The notes: generated by a model not told the origin, from the sequence alone. A stretch of DNA of 19,078 bases from Nanobdellota archaeon (GCA_018901675.1 JAHIEH010000009.1:1-19078), one strand, 5' to 3'. Shown: positions 6,387 through 14,516, numbered from the stretch's first letter. Translations and numbers: made by a program.

Positions 6387-7616
6387 ATGCAAACTCCAGT
6401 TCAAGAACTATGTGCAAAATGCAAAGGAAGAGGGTGGTGTGGAAAAGTATGCCTTATACTTCAAAACATAAAAGAATTTTTACCAAGAAAAGAACTGCAT
6501 TTCTCAGGAGCATCTCCCCCAGAGATATTTGTTGGTAGATATGGCTACCCCAATGTTTATACCGGAATACTTTCTCCTCAACAGCATGAAGAAACAGAAA
6601 GATTTTCTTCTTCTGAAATATGGATAAAAGAAAATCTGGATATAAGGCAGATATTAGAGCTGAGAGGTAAGCTTATCTATAGCCAGTTTAAAAGCAATGT
6701 AAAAGACGCCAGAATTAATAAAAAATTTGTCTCAGCTATGCAGGAGATATCCCTAAGTAAAAAGCCGGTTTCAGCAGAATTTTTTCTTAAAAAACCCCTG
6801 AATTTTAATATACAAATTGACAGAAGCATTCCGATAGTTGGAAACCCTGCCCAATTGAAGCATATCCGATTGGAAGAAAACCCGCAAGTTGAAAAAAAAG
6901 TAGAGGATGTATCTTCAGATGATGATTTAAAGGCAGTTGAAGGAGTAGTTGAGCTTTACAAATCAAAAATATCTGTAGAGCATATAATAAAACTTCTTTC
7001 TGCAGGCCTTCTTGGAGTTAAAACAAAAAGGATATTTGTTCCAACGAGGTGGGCGATCACAGCAGTTGATGACATGGTTTCAAAAGAAATGCTGAAAAAA
7101 ATAAAATCCTATCCTGAAATTTCAGAAATAATTGTTTTTACTTCCGAACATCTTGGAAATCATTACGAATTCCTTCTATTACCTGAACGTTTTTCTTTTG
7201 AAGTTATTGAAGCAAAACTTCCTGAAAGTGTTTGGAACCCTATTGGAAAAACAGCATATTTCTCACAGGATTATGAGATGTTTTCTGGAAGAAAAAAGTA
7301 TGCAGAAGAAGTAGCAGGAGCTTATTATGCAAACCGGCTAGCCTTCTGTGAATATCTTGAAAAAATAAAAAAACAGGCTTCCTGCCTTGTCCTGAGGGAA
7401 GCAAAGCCAGAATACTGGGCGCCTTTAGGAGTCGGGATTTTAAGAGAAGCAAGCAGAAAAGCTTTTGAGAACAAACCGGAAAAATTTGATTCAGTTAAAA
7501 AAGCATTTGATTCTATCAAAATTAGATTGATATCCCCTCTTGAAGATTTCAAGATAAAGTCAGAACTGCTTAAAAACTACGGAAAACAAAGAAAATTAAC
7601 TTCTTTTTTTAGATAG
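6387..7616 (+). CDS. nreA: Archaeal DNA repair protein of the NreA/Nre family
   Basis: A 409-residue protein of the archaeal Nre family, whose members bind PCNA and protect cells from mitomycin C-type DNA damage. The N-terminus has a four-cysteine zinc-binding motif (C9, C12, C18, C22 in CAKCKGRGWCGKVC). The middle contains typical Nre segments such as FVGRYGYPNVYTG (about 49-61), VGNPAQL, and FVPTRWAITAVDD (about 216-229). The protein ends with QRKLTSFFR (401-409), a classic PIP box (Q401, L404, F407, F408) for binding the sliding clamp. It is convergent with the SpoIIM-like gene, with only 9 bp between the two stop codons. The five-copy repeat upstream might regulate it. Confidence 0.93.
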   Translation: MQTPVQELCAKCKGRGWCGKVCLILQNIKEFLPRKELHFSGASPPEIFVGRYGYPNVYTGILSPQQHEETERFSSSEIWIKENLDIRQILELRGKLIYSQFKSNVKDARINKKFVSAMQEISLSKKPVSAEFFLKKPLNFNIQIDRSIPIVGNPAQLKHIRLEENPQVEKKVEDVSSDDDLKAVEGVVELYKSKISVEHIIKLLSAGLLGVKTKRIFVPTRWAITAVDDMVSKEMLKKIKSYPEISEIIVFTSEHLGNHYEFLLLPERFSFEVIEAKLPESVWNPIGKTAYFSQDYEMFSGRKKYAEEVAGAYYANRLAFCEYLEKIKKQASCLVLREAKPEYWAPLGVGILREASRKAFENKPEKFDSVKKAFDSIKIRLISPLEDFKIKSELLKNYGKQRKLTSFFR

Positions 7617-7625
7617 ATGCGAATT

Positions 7626-8210
7626 TTATCTGATAAAATAAATTAAACCGCCTTCTATAATTGCTGCGATAATCAAAAGAGGCATTACAATAAAAACAAA
7701 AACCCTAAATGAATTTAAAATTCCCCCTCTCCAGCCCTTTCTAAAAACAAAACTGCCAAGCTTTAGCCCTAATCCCAGCGAAATAAACACTGCTGGCAAT
7801 TCAAAAATTCCATGCGGGAGCAGTCTCCATAAAACCAGAAATCCCTCTTCCCCGATAGTAATTGACGAAACAAAACCCAGGACATATCCATTCACAATAG
7901 CAACAGCAATAGGGAAAATTCCAAAAAGCAAACCAAAAAACAGCCCTAAAAAACTGCTTTGGAGATTGTTCAAAAAAATAAATCTTGTCAGCTCAAGCTG
8001 GCCCATATCCTTAGTTTGGTTTATCAACTCCTGAATAAATTTTATAATCTCTTCTTTGAAAAAAACAGGGAAAAAATATCCCAAAATAGCAAACAAAAAG
8101 AAAATTCCTATCGAGATATAGACGAATTTACTCGACTCCCTAAGATAATTCAAACTTAGAGAATACTGCTCTTTCAGAAAGCTTTTTTTTATTTTCCTCT
8201 TTTGTTTCAT
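7626..8210 (-). CDS. SpoIIM/DUF95-like integral membrane protein
   Basis: A 194-residue protein with a basic N-terminus and about five hydrophobic segments (roughly residues 28-50, 82-102, 103-120, 135-155 and 168-192). NGYVLGF (107-113) followed by LPHGIFELPA (131-140) is the hallmark of the SpoIIM/DUF95 family. In endospore formers SpoIIM takes part in forespore engulfment; in archaea the role is unknown, and sporulation is not implied. It is the last gene of a tight minus-strand operon, starting 1 nt after the rhomboid stop codon, so translational coupling and a membrane-related joint role are likely. Confidence 0.85.
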   Translation of the reverse strand: MKQKRKIKKSFLKEQYSLSLNYLRESSKFVYISIGIFFLFAILGYFFPVFFKEEIIKFIQELINQTKDMGQLELTRFIFLNNLQSSFLGLFFGLLFGIFPIAVAIVNGYVLGFVSSITIGEEGFLVLWRLLPHGIFELPAVFISLGLGLKLGSFVFRKGWRGGILNSFRVFVFIVMPLLIIAAIIEGGLIYFIR

Positions 8211-8211
8211 C

Positions 8212-8880
8212 TTAGCTAAAATATTTTCTTATTGCCTGTGTTTTATTTTTATATTTCCCTTTTATATAAATACCATAGACCACCCCGATAATCAACCCTC
8301 CAAGGTGTGCGGTATTTCCTATAGGAACACTCCCTGCGATAGATATCAGCCACAAAACAACTAAGATTCCCGGAGCAGCATATTTCATCTTTACAGGGAT
8401 AGGTATAAACATTACATAAACAGGCAAATTGGGAGTGATAATCATTAAAAAACCAATCAATCCAAATAAAGCTCCAGATGCCCCGACAGCATAGGTGTTT
8501 AATTCTGGACTAAAAAACAGACCGGATAATACATAAAACAAGCCAGCAAATAATCCCGAAATTAAATAAAGGAAAAAATATCTTTTTCTTCCAACCAGCT
8601 TCTCCACAAGATTCCCAATAAAAATCAAAGATACCATATTCACAAATATGTGAAAAAAGCCGGCATGCATGAACATGCTTGTTACAAATGTCCATAAATA
8701 CTTGCCAGCAAGGATATTAGAAGGTTTTAATGCGATATAGTCTAAAAAACCAGCATTGCGATAAATTAAAATAGTAAAAGCGATAAAACTGATTATATTC
8801 AGGAGAATTATATTTGTAGTTGCACTGAATGCAAGATGATTTTTTCTTGGATTAGAATGAGTTTTATACACATAAACCAT
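8212..8880 (-). CDS. Rhomboid family intramembrane serine protease
   Basis: A 222-residue six-helix rhomboid protease that cleaves substrates within the membrane. The catalytic serine is S135 in GASGALFG (133-140) and the catalytic histidine is H192 in NTAHLGG (189-195). The helix-2 signature is H77-x3-N81 in HAGFFHIFVNMVSL. All key residues are present, so it should be active. No cytosolic domain is fused to it. It sits between tfe and the SpoIIM-like gene with 1-nt gaps on both sides, so all three are probably on one mRNA. Substrates cannot be inferred; membrane-protein quality control is possible given the HtrA-like protease elsewhere in the window. Confidence 0.93.
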   Translation of the reverse strand: MVYVYKTHSNPRKNHLAFSATTNIILLNIISFIAFTILIYRNAGFLDYIALKPSNILAGKYLWTFVTSMFMHAGFFHIFVNMVSLIFIGNLVEKLVGRKRYFFLYLISGLFAGLFYVLSGLFFSPELNTYAVGASGALFGLIGFLMIITPNLPVYVMFIPIPVKMKYAAPGILVVLWLISIAGSVPIGNTAHLGGLIIGVVYGIYIKGKYKNKTQAIRKYFS

Positions 8881-8881
8881 T

Positions 8882-9640
8882 TTATCTTTTATGCGGTTTA
8901 ATATTCTTAAATCCCTTCTTTATGCTCCCAATTACTCCTCTTTTTATTTCTCTCTTTATTATTTTCTTGATTACTTTCTTTATTTTTTTATCTTTGTTAT
9001 TTTTAACTTTATTTTTCCCAATTTCTTTTAATCTCTCCTTTTTCTTTGCCGCTCTTTCCACAGCTTTTTTTACTAATTCTCTTTTTTCTACTTTTACTCT
9101 TTTTTTATCGATTATTCCCCTCTCTATTGCAATTTCACTATTCACCATTTCCAGCTCTGCTTTCATCTTACTGAAAGATTTGCCGAAATCTTTCAGTACC
9201 TTCGAATTGTTTTTCAGGACGAATATATCCCCGCACTCATCACAGGTAAAATTGTGTGCAAGAGCATTCTCCTCATTAAATTCAATATTGCACCTCTCGC
9301 AGACATAGAATAATTTTGTTTCTCTGCTTTTTATTTGGCTGGTTAATTGCTCGATTGATTTCTCCAGCATTTTTTTAAGAAACTCCAGAGATTTAAGAAT
9401 TTCAATCTTCCAGAAATAAGTGTACCATCCCTTCCTTTTATCCTTTTTTCGTATAGAAGAAACAACCCCATGATCTGAAAGTTTATAGAGAATATTTCTT
9501 GTTTGATTGACAGTTAAATTAAGTTTTTTTGCAATTATAAACTCATTCACATTTTTGTTTTTATCCAGAAGTTCTACTATTTCCTCTGCGGGTTTACCCG
9601 CAATAGAAGCTACTACCTCTTTAAGAAATTTGTTCTGCAT
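8882..9640 (-). CDS. tfe: Transcription initiation factor TFE, alpha subunit, with a long Lys-rich tail
   Basis: A 252-residue protein matching archaeal TFE-alpha, which helps RNA polymerase open promoters. The N-terminal winged helix covers about residues 1-85 (NEFIIAKKLNLTVNQTRNILYKL is the HTH part). A linker helix follows, then a zinc ribbon with C114, C117, C133 and C136. Archaeal TFE is usually about 160-190 residues; here about 70 extra residues (about 180-252) form a strongly basic tail (KKERLKEIGKNKVKNNKDKK and similar). The tail may bind nucleic acid or polymerase. It is the first gene of the tfe-rhomboid-SpoIIM operon, with a box A 25 nt upstream of the ATG. Confidence 0.92.
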   Translation of the reverse strand: MQNKFLKEVVASIAGKPAEEIVELLDKNKNVNEFIIAKKLNLTVNQTRNILYKLSDHGVVSSIRKKDKRKGWYTYFWKIEILKSLEFLKKMLEKSIEQLTSQIKSRETKLFYVCERCNIEFNEENALAHNFTCDECGDIFVLKNNSKVLKDFGKSFSKMKAELEMVNSEIAIERGIIDKKRVKVEKRELVKKAVERAAKKKERLKEIGKNKVKNNKDKKIKKVIKKIIKREIKRGVIGSIKKGFKNIKPHKR

Positions 9641-9660
9641 GAAAAGATTAAAAAAAATGC

Positions 9661-9670
9661 AGATAAATAC
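9661..9670 (-). promoter_or_regulatory. Putative TATA box of the tfe operon
   Basis: The minus strand reads GTATTTATCT, centred about 25 nt upstream of the tfe ATG at 9640, consistent with a leaderless transcript. Confidence 0.45.
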
Positions 9671-9806
9671 CTTTCGGTTAGGCTATTAACACAGACAGAA
9701 CAAAAGCAATGCTAATAAGAGAATATTTTTAAACCTAGATTATCTTTTATATATATTGGAGACTATACAAAAATATGGTCTCGGGGATAAAAAAACAGAT
9801 ATTCAA

Positions 9807-10436
9807 ATGGGGTGGTTTAATAAAAAAGATGAAGGAAGAAAAAAGGAAGAGGCAGTACTATCGACTCTCCCACAAATTCCAAATATTCCTATGCTTCCTG
9901 AACTTCCAGGATTAGATGATGATGAGCCGTGGGAGGAATCAGAAAAATTACCCACTCAATTGCCTACTTTCCCGATTAATTCTCTAGGAGATAAATTCTC
10001 TCAGAGTGCGATAAAAGAAGCCGTTTCTGGGAAAAAAGAAGGTGAAGAAGAGGTTTTTGAAGCAGATGAATTTGCGCCTGAAGAAATGGGGCAAATGATG
10101 CAGAAACCTCCAAAAACGCCGTTAGTTAAAGAGTTGCCATTTGTGAAAGGAAGGAATGCTCCAATTACCCGAGAGATCCCAAAAGAATTTGAAGAAGCAG
10201 TTACTAAAATAAAAAGAGTTGAACCAATTTTTATAAGAATAGATAAATTTGAAGAAGCATTTCAAATATTTGAAGAAATGAAAAGAAGAATCTCGGAGAT
10301 AGACAAAATGCTAAGGGATATAAAATCAATAAAAGATGAAGAGGAAAAAGAATTATCTTCATGGGAAAAAGAAATTCAATCGATAAAACAACAAATTGAC
10401 AAAATAGACAAAGACATTTTTTCTAAGGTGGGATAA
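9807..10436 (+). CDS. Proline-rich/coiled-coil protein of unknown function
   Basis: A 209-residue protein if it begins at the ATG at 9807 (MGWFNKKDEG); an in-frame TTG at 9756 would add 17 residues. The ATG is preferred because TTG is a rarer start and TTTTATATATA at about 9745-9755 suits a transcript starting near 9780. Residues about 15-125 are disordered-looking, Pro- and acid-rich (LPQIPNIPMLPELPGLDDDE and LPTQLPTFP). A compact segment begins VEPIFIRIDKFEEAFQIFEE and continues as a charged coiled coil to the end (about 145-209). No family is recognised. The next gene starts 2 nt after the stop and is also a coiled coil, so the two products may form a complex. Confidence 0.75.
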   Translation: MGWFNKKDEGRKKEEAVLSTLPQIPNIPMLPELPGLDDDEPWEESEKLPTQLPTFPINSLGDKFSQSAIKEAVSGKKEGEEEVFEADEFAPEEMGQMMQKPPKTPLVKELPFVKGRNAPITREIPKEFEEAVTKIKRVEPIFIRIDKFEEAFQIFEEMKRRISEIDKMLRDIKSIKDEEEKELSSWEKEIQSIKQQIDKIDKDIFSKVG

Positions 10437-10438
10437 AA

Positions 10439-10798
10439 ATGAACGATAACTTAATCCATGTGAAATTAGAGTATGAGGAGGGGCTTCAAGCAAAGAGAGA
10501 TATTCTCACATCGGAGATGGATTTAATCAGGATAATAAAACATATCCAAAGGTATAATTTTCTCAGGAACAATGAAGTAAAGCAAAAACTGAAGTTGAAA
10601 AATAAGATAAGAGAAACGCTGATAACCATAAGAAAAATTCAGAAAATTATTCCAAAATTGGAAACCCAGAGTAAGTTTAGGATAGAAAAAGAAAAAGACG
10701 ATTTTAAAAGATTAGAAGAAATAGGAAAGCAATATGACCAAAATCTTGAAATCCAGCTTAAGGATATACAAGAAAAGCTGAATAGACTACAAAAGTGA
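10439..10798 (+). CDS. Coiled-coil protein of unknown function
   Basis: A 119-residue, almost wholly helical protein with heptad-like leucine/isoleucine spacing (LIRIIKHIQRYNFLRNNEVK, TIRKIQKIIPKLETQ) and many Lys and Glu. There is no signal peptide, membrane helix or known catalytic motif. It follows the preceding coiled-coil gene by 2 nt and is probably translated from the same mRNA; physical pairing of the two proteins is a reasonable inference. A structural or scaffold role is possible, but nothing in the sequence fixes it. Confidence 0.75.
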   Translation: MNDNLIHVKLEYEEGLQAKRDILTSEMDLIRIIKHIQRYNFLRNNEVKQKLKLKNKIRETLITIRKIQKIIPKLETQSKFRIEKEKDDFKRLEEIGKQYDQNLEIQLKDIQEKLNRLQK

Positions 10799-10848
10799 TT
10801 CTCATAAAATCAGCCAAAAAAACTAAAGGCATAGAAAGCTAAATCAAA

Positions 10849-10860
10849 AGTTTTTTTAAC
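10849..10860 (+). promoter_or_regulatory. Putative TATA box of alaS
   Basis: AGTTTTTTTAAC is centred about 26 nt upstream of the alaS ATG at 10881, in the 82-bp gap after the coiled-coil pair. It is a weak box with leaderless spacing. Confidence 0.35.
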
Positions 10861-10880
10861 CTCATTCTTTAATTAATACT

Positions 10881-12647
10881 ATGAAAAGCGAAACTTGGAC
10901 AAGAAAACAGTTGGTTAATGCTTATCTGGCTTTTTTTAAAAGCAAAAATCATAAAGAAATCCCCAATTCTCCCCTAATCCCTGAAAATGACCCAACAGTA
11001 TTATTCACAACAGCAGGCATGCACCCAATAGTCCCATTCCTTTTAGGAGAGAAACATCCTCTTGGAAAAAGATTAGTTAATATACAGAGGTGCATTCGCA
11101 CAGGAGACATAGAAGAAGTAGGGGATGAAGTTCATCACACCTTCTTTGAAATGCTCGGCAACTGGAGCTTGGGGGATTATTTTAAAAAAGAGGCAATTCA
11201 ATATTCATTTGAATTTTTAACAAAAACATTAAAAATCCCTGTAGAAAAACTTGCGGTTACCTGCTTTGCAGGAGATAAAGATGCCCCTAAAGATGAAGAA
11301 TCTGCAAAAGTATGGCTTTCTCTAGGAATTAACAAAGAAAGAATTGCATTTCTTCCTAAAAAAGACAACTGGTGGGGGCCTGCTGGAAAAACAGGACCCT
11401 GTGGTCCTGACACAGAAATGTTTTACTATTCGGGAAAAGGAAAAGCTCCGGCAAAATTTAACCCTGAAGACAAAAACTGGGTTGAAATATGGAATGATGT
11501 TTTAATGCAGTATAATAAAGATGGGAATGGAAAATACTTGCCAGCAAAGCAAAAAAACATAGATACAGGAATGGGTGTGGAAAGAACACTTGCAATATTG
11601 AATAATCTTGATGACAATTATCAAACAGAAATTTTTTTGCCAATAATAAAAAAAATTGAAGAGGTTTCAAAAAAACAATACGGAAAACATAGTGGGGAAA
11701 CAAGAGCAATTAGAATAATCGCAGACCATATCAAAGCTTCTATTTTTATACTCGCAGAAGGCATCTCTCCAAGCAACACCGAACAGGGTTATGTTTTGAG
11801 GCGTTTAATCCGCCGTGCAGTTAGGTATGGCAAAGAACTTGGAATAAAAGATTTCACTCCTTCTTTAGTAAGTCCAATACTTTTCATATATTCTTATGAC
11901 TATCCCGAACTGAATAAAAACAAAAATTTTATTATTGAAGAGCTTAAAAAAGAAGAAGAAAAATTTGAAGAAACCCTGGAAAAAGGGATGAATCAACTAA
12001 AAAAAATAATTACAAATAAAAAGATTTCAGGACAAGATGCTTTCCTCCTTTACCAAAGTTATGGTTTTCCAAAAGAAATGATTAAGGAGGAATGCGAAAA
12101 ACATAATATCTGCTTCCCAGAAAAGCAGTATGAACAAGAATTAAACAAACACCAAGAACTCTCAAGAACTGCAACAGCAGGCAGGTTTAAGTCCGGTTTA
12201 GCAGATAGTTCAGAGGCAACAACAAAATTGCATACAGTTACTCACTTGCTTCTTGCAGCATTAAGGGATGTTCTAAAAGACGAAAACATCATGCAAAAAG
12301 GAAGCAACATCACTCCAGAAAGATTAAGGCTGGATTTCTCTTTTTCAAGAAAACTAACAGATGAAGAATTGAAAAAAGTGGAGGATTTAGTAAATGCGCA
12401 AATACAAAAGCAGTGTGAAGTAATCAGAGAAGAAATGTCTCCTGAACAGGCAAAAAAGAAAGGTGCTTTGGGAGTTTTTGACAAAAAATACGGGGAAAAA
12501 GTTTCTGTTTACACAATCGGAGATTTCTCAAAAGAAATCTGCGCAGGTCCGCATGTTAAAAGTTTGAATGAAATCGGAAAATTCAAAATTCTTAAAGAAG
12601 AATCTTCTAGTGCAGGTGTGAGGAGAATAAAAGCGATTTTGGAGTAA
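10881..12647 (+). CDS. alaS: Alanyl-tRNA synthetase, short form without C-Ala domain
   Basis: A 588-residue AlaRS that charges tRNA-Ala. The catalytic domain (about 1-240) has motif 2 around 70-100 (RCIRTGDIEEVGDEVHHTFF), GPCGPDTEM (172-180) and motif 3 GMGVERT (230-236). The tRNA-recognition helical domain runs to about 430. The editing domain keeps all four zinc/catalytic positions: H451 and H455 in HTVTH, C554 and H558 in CAGPH. It ends at GVRRIKAILE, just after the editing domain. Standard AlaRS is about 870-900 residues, with a C-terminal oligomerisation/C-Ala domain that is missing here. No continuation is seen downstream, so this is a natural short form. Sequence style is bacterial, like the short AlaRS of CPR bacteria, rather than archaeal. 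Confidence 0.95.
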   Translation: MKSETWTRKQLVNAYLAFFKSKNHKEIPNSPLIPENDPTVLFTTAGMHPIVPFLLGEKHPLGKRLVNIQRCIRTGDIEEVGDEVHHTFFEMLGNWSLGDYFKKEAIQYSFEFLTKTLKIPVEKLAVTCFAGDKDAPKDEESAKVWLSLGINKERIAFLPKKDNWWGPAGKTGPCGPDTEMFYYSGKGKAPAKFNPEDKNWVEIWNDVLMQYNKDGNGKYLPAKQKNIDTGMGVERTLAILNNLDDNYQTEIFLPIIKKIEEVSKKQYGKHSGETRAIRIIADHIKASIFILAEGISPSNTEQGYVLRRLIRRAVRYGKELGIKDFTPSLVSPILFIYSYDYPELNKNKNFIIEELKKEEEKFEETLEKGMNQLKKIITNKKISGQDAFLLYQSYGFPKEMIKEECEKHNICFPEKQYEQELNKHQELSRTATAGRFKSGLADSSEATTKLHTVTHLLLAALRDVLKDENIMQKGSNITPERLRLDFSFSRKLTDEELKKVEDLVNAQIQKQCEVIREEMSPEQAKKKGALGVFDKKYGEKVSVYTIGDFSKEICAGPHVKSLNEIGKFKILKEESSSAGVRRIKAILE

Positions 12648-12696
12648 AATTTAATAAATTCAATTTCCCCTCTTTCCTTCATACTATCCTTAAAAA

Positions 12697-12870
12697 TTAT
12701 TGACAACAGCAATTTCCCCTGTTCACAATCATTCCTATAGCAACAGCTATAAGAACCACAGGAATCCACGGCACATCTAAACTAACAACACCCAAATCGT
12801 TCAGAAGCCAGACAACTCCAAAAATTAAAAGCAGGGATGCGAACACAGGAAATTTATATTTCTTTGCCAT
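12697..12870 (-). CDS. 57-residue membrane protein with a Cys-rich tail
   Basis: The minus-strand frame from the ATG at 12868-12870 to the TAA at 12697-12699 encodes 57 residues. It has a short basic start (MAKKYK), two hydrophobic segments (about 7-24, FPVFASLLLIFGVVWLLN, and about 33-50, VPWIPVVLIAVAIGMIVN), and a tail RGNCCCQ with three consecutive cysteines. The pattern resembles the small membrane domain seen in LiaF/DUF5668-like proteins. A box A-like GTTTAAAAAT (12891-12900) is centred 26 nt upstream of the ATG, supporting expression. The cysteines could bind metal or carry a lipid; this is conjecture. The function is unknown. Confidence 0.68.
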   Translation of the reverse strand: MAKKYKFPVFASLLLIFGVVWLLNDLGVVSLDVPWIPVVLIAVAIGMIVNRGNCCCQ

Positions 12871-13205
12871 GAAGAAAAGAATAATCAGGGATTTTTAAAC
12901 TTACTCTCAAAAAGTTTAAGGATAAATTAAGTTGGGAGTCTATTATTTTTATAACCACAAAACATTCTCAATTCATTTTTCTAAAAAATTTATCCTAAAT
13001 AGGAACAATATTACCATATTAGTATAATCTTGTTAATTCTCCAGTTAATTTATAAGGATATTCACCCTACACCTATAATCTCTAAGTTTAATTTCAATCA
13101 AGGAATTCGTAAAAAAATAATCTTCTCTTTCTTTAAGAATGATAAAGATAAAACTATATAGTAGAGTTCAGGAATGTTTTTATAGCAGAGAGGGAATAAA
13201 GATCC
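12871..13205. other. 335-bp gene-free region before the PRTase-like gene
   Basis: Very AT-rich with no coding frame. It contains the box A of the 57-residue gene (12891-12900), a 10-bp perfect inverted repeat AGGATAAATT (12919-12928) / AATTTATCCT (12987-12996) separated by 58 nt, and near the right end two box A candidates for the next gene (13153-13162 and 13176-13184). Confidence 0.4.
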
Positions 13206-14462
13206 ATGTTGAAAGGATATGAAAAGGATAGAATAAAAGAACAATTAATGACTCTCTGTCAAGATTCAGGATTAATGAATTTATTCACATTTTCCGATGA
13301 TTGGAAAAGAGGCCACATAGAGCATAGTGAATCAAAAGAAGTAAATAATTTTTTAGACACTTTAGTTAATTTAACAGCTAAAGCAAGAAGAGCAAATACC
13401 GGTAAAGTAGTTATAAAAACAAAAACAATTTATGATTTTAAAGCGATGTTAAATGGATTTATTATGGATTTTCCAAATAATATTAAAAATACTCAGGGAC
13501 TTGAAAAGCTTTTTAAAGAAACTTTTTTTGATTATTTTGTAAGAGAACCTTTAACACGAAGAACTTATGCATGTTCTACAGAAGATAAAAATATACCTTT
13601 TTATTTCTGTCTTGCAGATGATGATGAAAAAATAATAGTATCAAAGGGGGTTTTAGATGACTTTTATGTAGATTTAGATATTTGGTTAGGAAAAGATCTT
13701 TGGGACAAAACCAATAAACACATCGATTTTTTAGTGGACCCACTAATAGAAAAGTTACATGAATTAAAAAATCATGGAATGAATACTGTTTGTTTATTAA
13801 ATAAAACTTCAGATAATCACGGAATTAAAAAGGTGTATTATAAGGGAATAAAAAAAATTGAAAGTTTTTTAAGTAAAGAGCAAATAGAAACAATGGGATA
13901 TAACCAAAAAGAAGGTGAAATAAGAGTAGTAAATGTTTTGCATTATCCAAACAAAGAGTCTCCAGTTTGTTTAATATCTGATATTACAATGTATGGTAAT
14001 GATTTGGAAGAAGCAGTAAACGCATTGAGATCCAAAGGATATAAGGTAGAGAAAGGGATTGTCCTTCTAGATTACAGGAATAAAGAAGATAAAGAAAAAT
14101 TAGGGGGGTTAGAAATAGAATCAATAGTTGATACTAACAGATTTAGTAGAGAAAATCTAAAAGATAATGGACAATACGTTAGGACTAAGGACATTTATTC
14201 AAGAGAAGAACTTTCAGGAGATTTTGAGGAAGGGGGAACAATTTCAAGTGTAATATTAAACAAAAAAGAACAAGAAGAATATAATAAACGGTCGGAAGAT
14301 ATTAAGTGGTGGGAAGACAATAAAAAATATTATGAAAAAACATATTCAGGATATTGTGTAGCCATAGCAGAGAAGCGAGTTTTTATTGATAAACATATTA
14401 AAGGATTAAACAAAAAATTAAAAAAAGAAGGCATAAATCCATCATGTATAATGGTGATATAA
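13206..14462 (+). CDS. Protein with degenerate orotate-phosphoribosyltransferase-like region and DUF5678-like C-terminus
   Basis: A 418-residue protein not assigned to a known full-length family. Residues 1-125 are helical and unrecognised. Residues about 130-315 read like a type I phosphoribosyltransferase: KGVLDDFYVDLDIWL (148-161) resembles the OPRT substrate loop, and VCLISDITMYGNDLEEAV (254-271) sits where the PRPP-binding motif (ED-x2-TTG) would be. There the acid pair is reduced to D259 and TTG is MYG, and the first glycine-rich loop is replaced by LLNKTSDNHG, so catalysis is doubtful and ligand sensing is possible. Residues about 367-418 (YYEKTYSGYCVAIAEKRVFI to INPSCIMVI) resemble DUF5678. 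It stands alone, flanked by long AT-rich DNA and strong hairpins. AGAGGG at 13188-13193 may be a ribosome site. Both assignments are by eye. Confidence 0.75.
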   Translation: MLKGYEKDRIKEQLMTLCQDSGLMNLFTFSDDWKRGHIEHSESKEVNNFLDTLVNLTAKARRANTGKVVIKTKTIYDFKAMLNGFIMDFPNNIKNTQGLEKLFKETFFDYFVREPLTRRTYACSTEDKNIPFYFCLADDDEKIIVSKGVLDDFYVDLDIWLGKDLWDKTNKHIDFLVDPLIEKLHELKNHGMNTVCLLNKTSDNHGIKKVYYKGIKKIESFLSKEQIETMGYNQKEGEIRVVNVLHYPNKESPVCLISDITMYGNDLEEAVNALRSKGYKVEKGIVLLDYRNKEDKEKLGGLEIESIVDTNRFSRENLKDNGQYVRTKDIYSREELSGDFEEGGTISSVILNKKEQEEYNKRSEDIKWWEDNKKYYEKTYSGYCVAIAEKRVFIDKHIKGLNKKLKKEGINPSCIMVI

Positions 14463-14477
14463 CCTCCCAATTATGTA

Positions 14478-14516
14478 AAGAACCATACGATAAATTGTAT
14501 GGCGTGTCTGGTTCTT
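14478..14516 (+). terminator. Hairpin with two competing stems after the PRTase-like gene
   Basis: AAGAACCA (14478-14485) pairs perfectly with TGGTTCTT (14509-14516). An overlapping alternative, CCATAC (14483-14488) with GTATGG (14497-14502), shares three bases, so the two full stems exclude each other. It starts 16 nt after the stop codon. A 3'-end structure or protein-binding site is likely; no U-run follows immediately. Confidence 0.4.

Noticed and set aside
8922..9308. 128-residue plus-strand frame opposite tfe
   Set aside because: It is rich in Phe, Leu and Ser, as expected for the antisense of a Lys/Glu-rich gene; tfe on the minus strand explains the sequence.
12648..12900. Missing C-Ala domain encoded downstream of alaS through a frameshift
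   Set aside because: I looked for continuation in the three plus frames and found none; the region codes for a different small gene on the minus strand.
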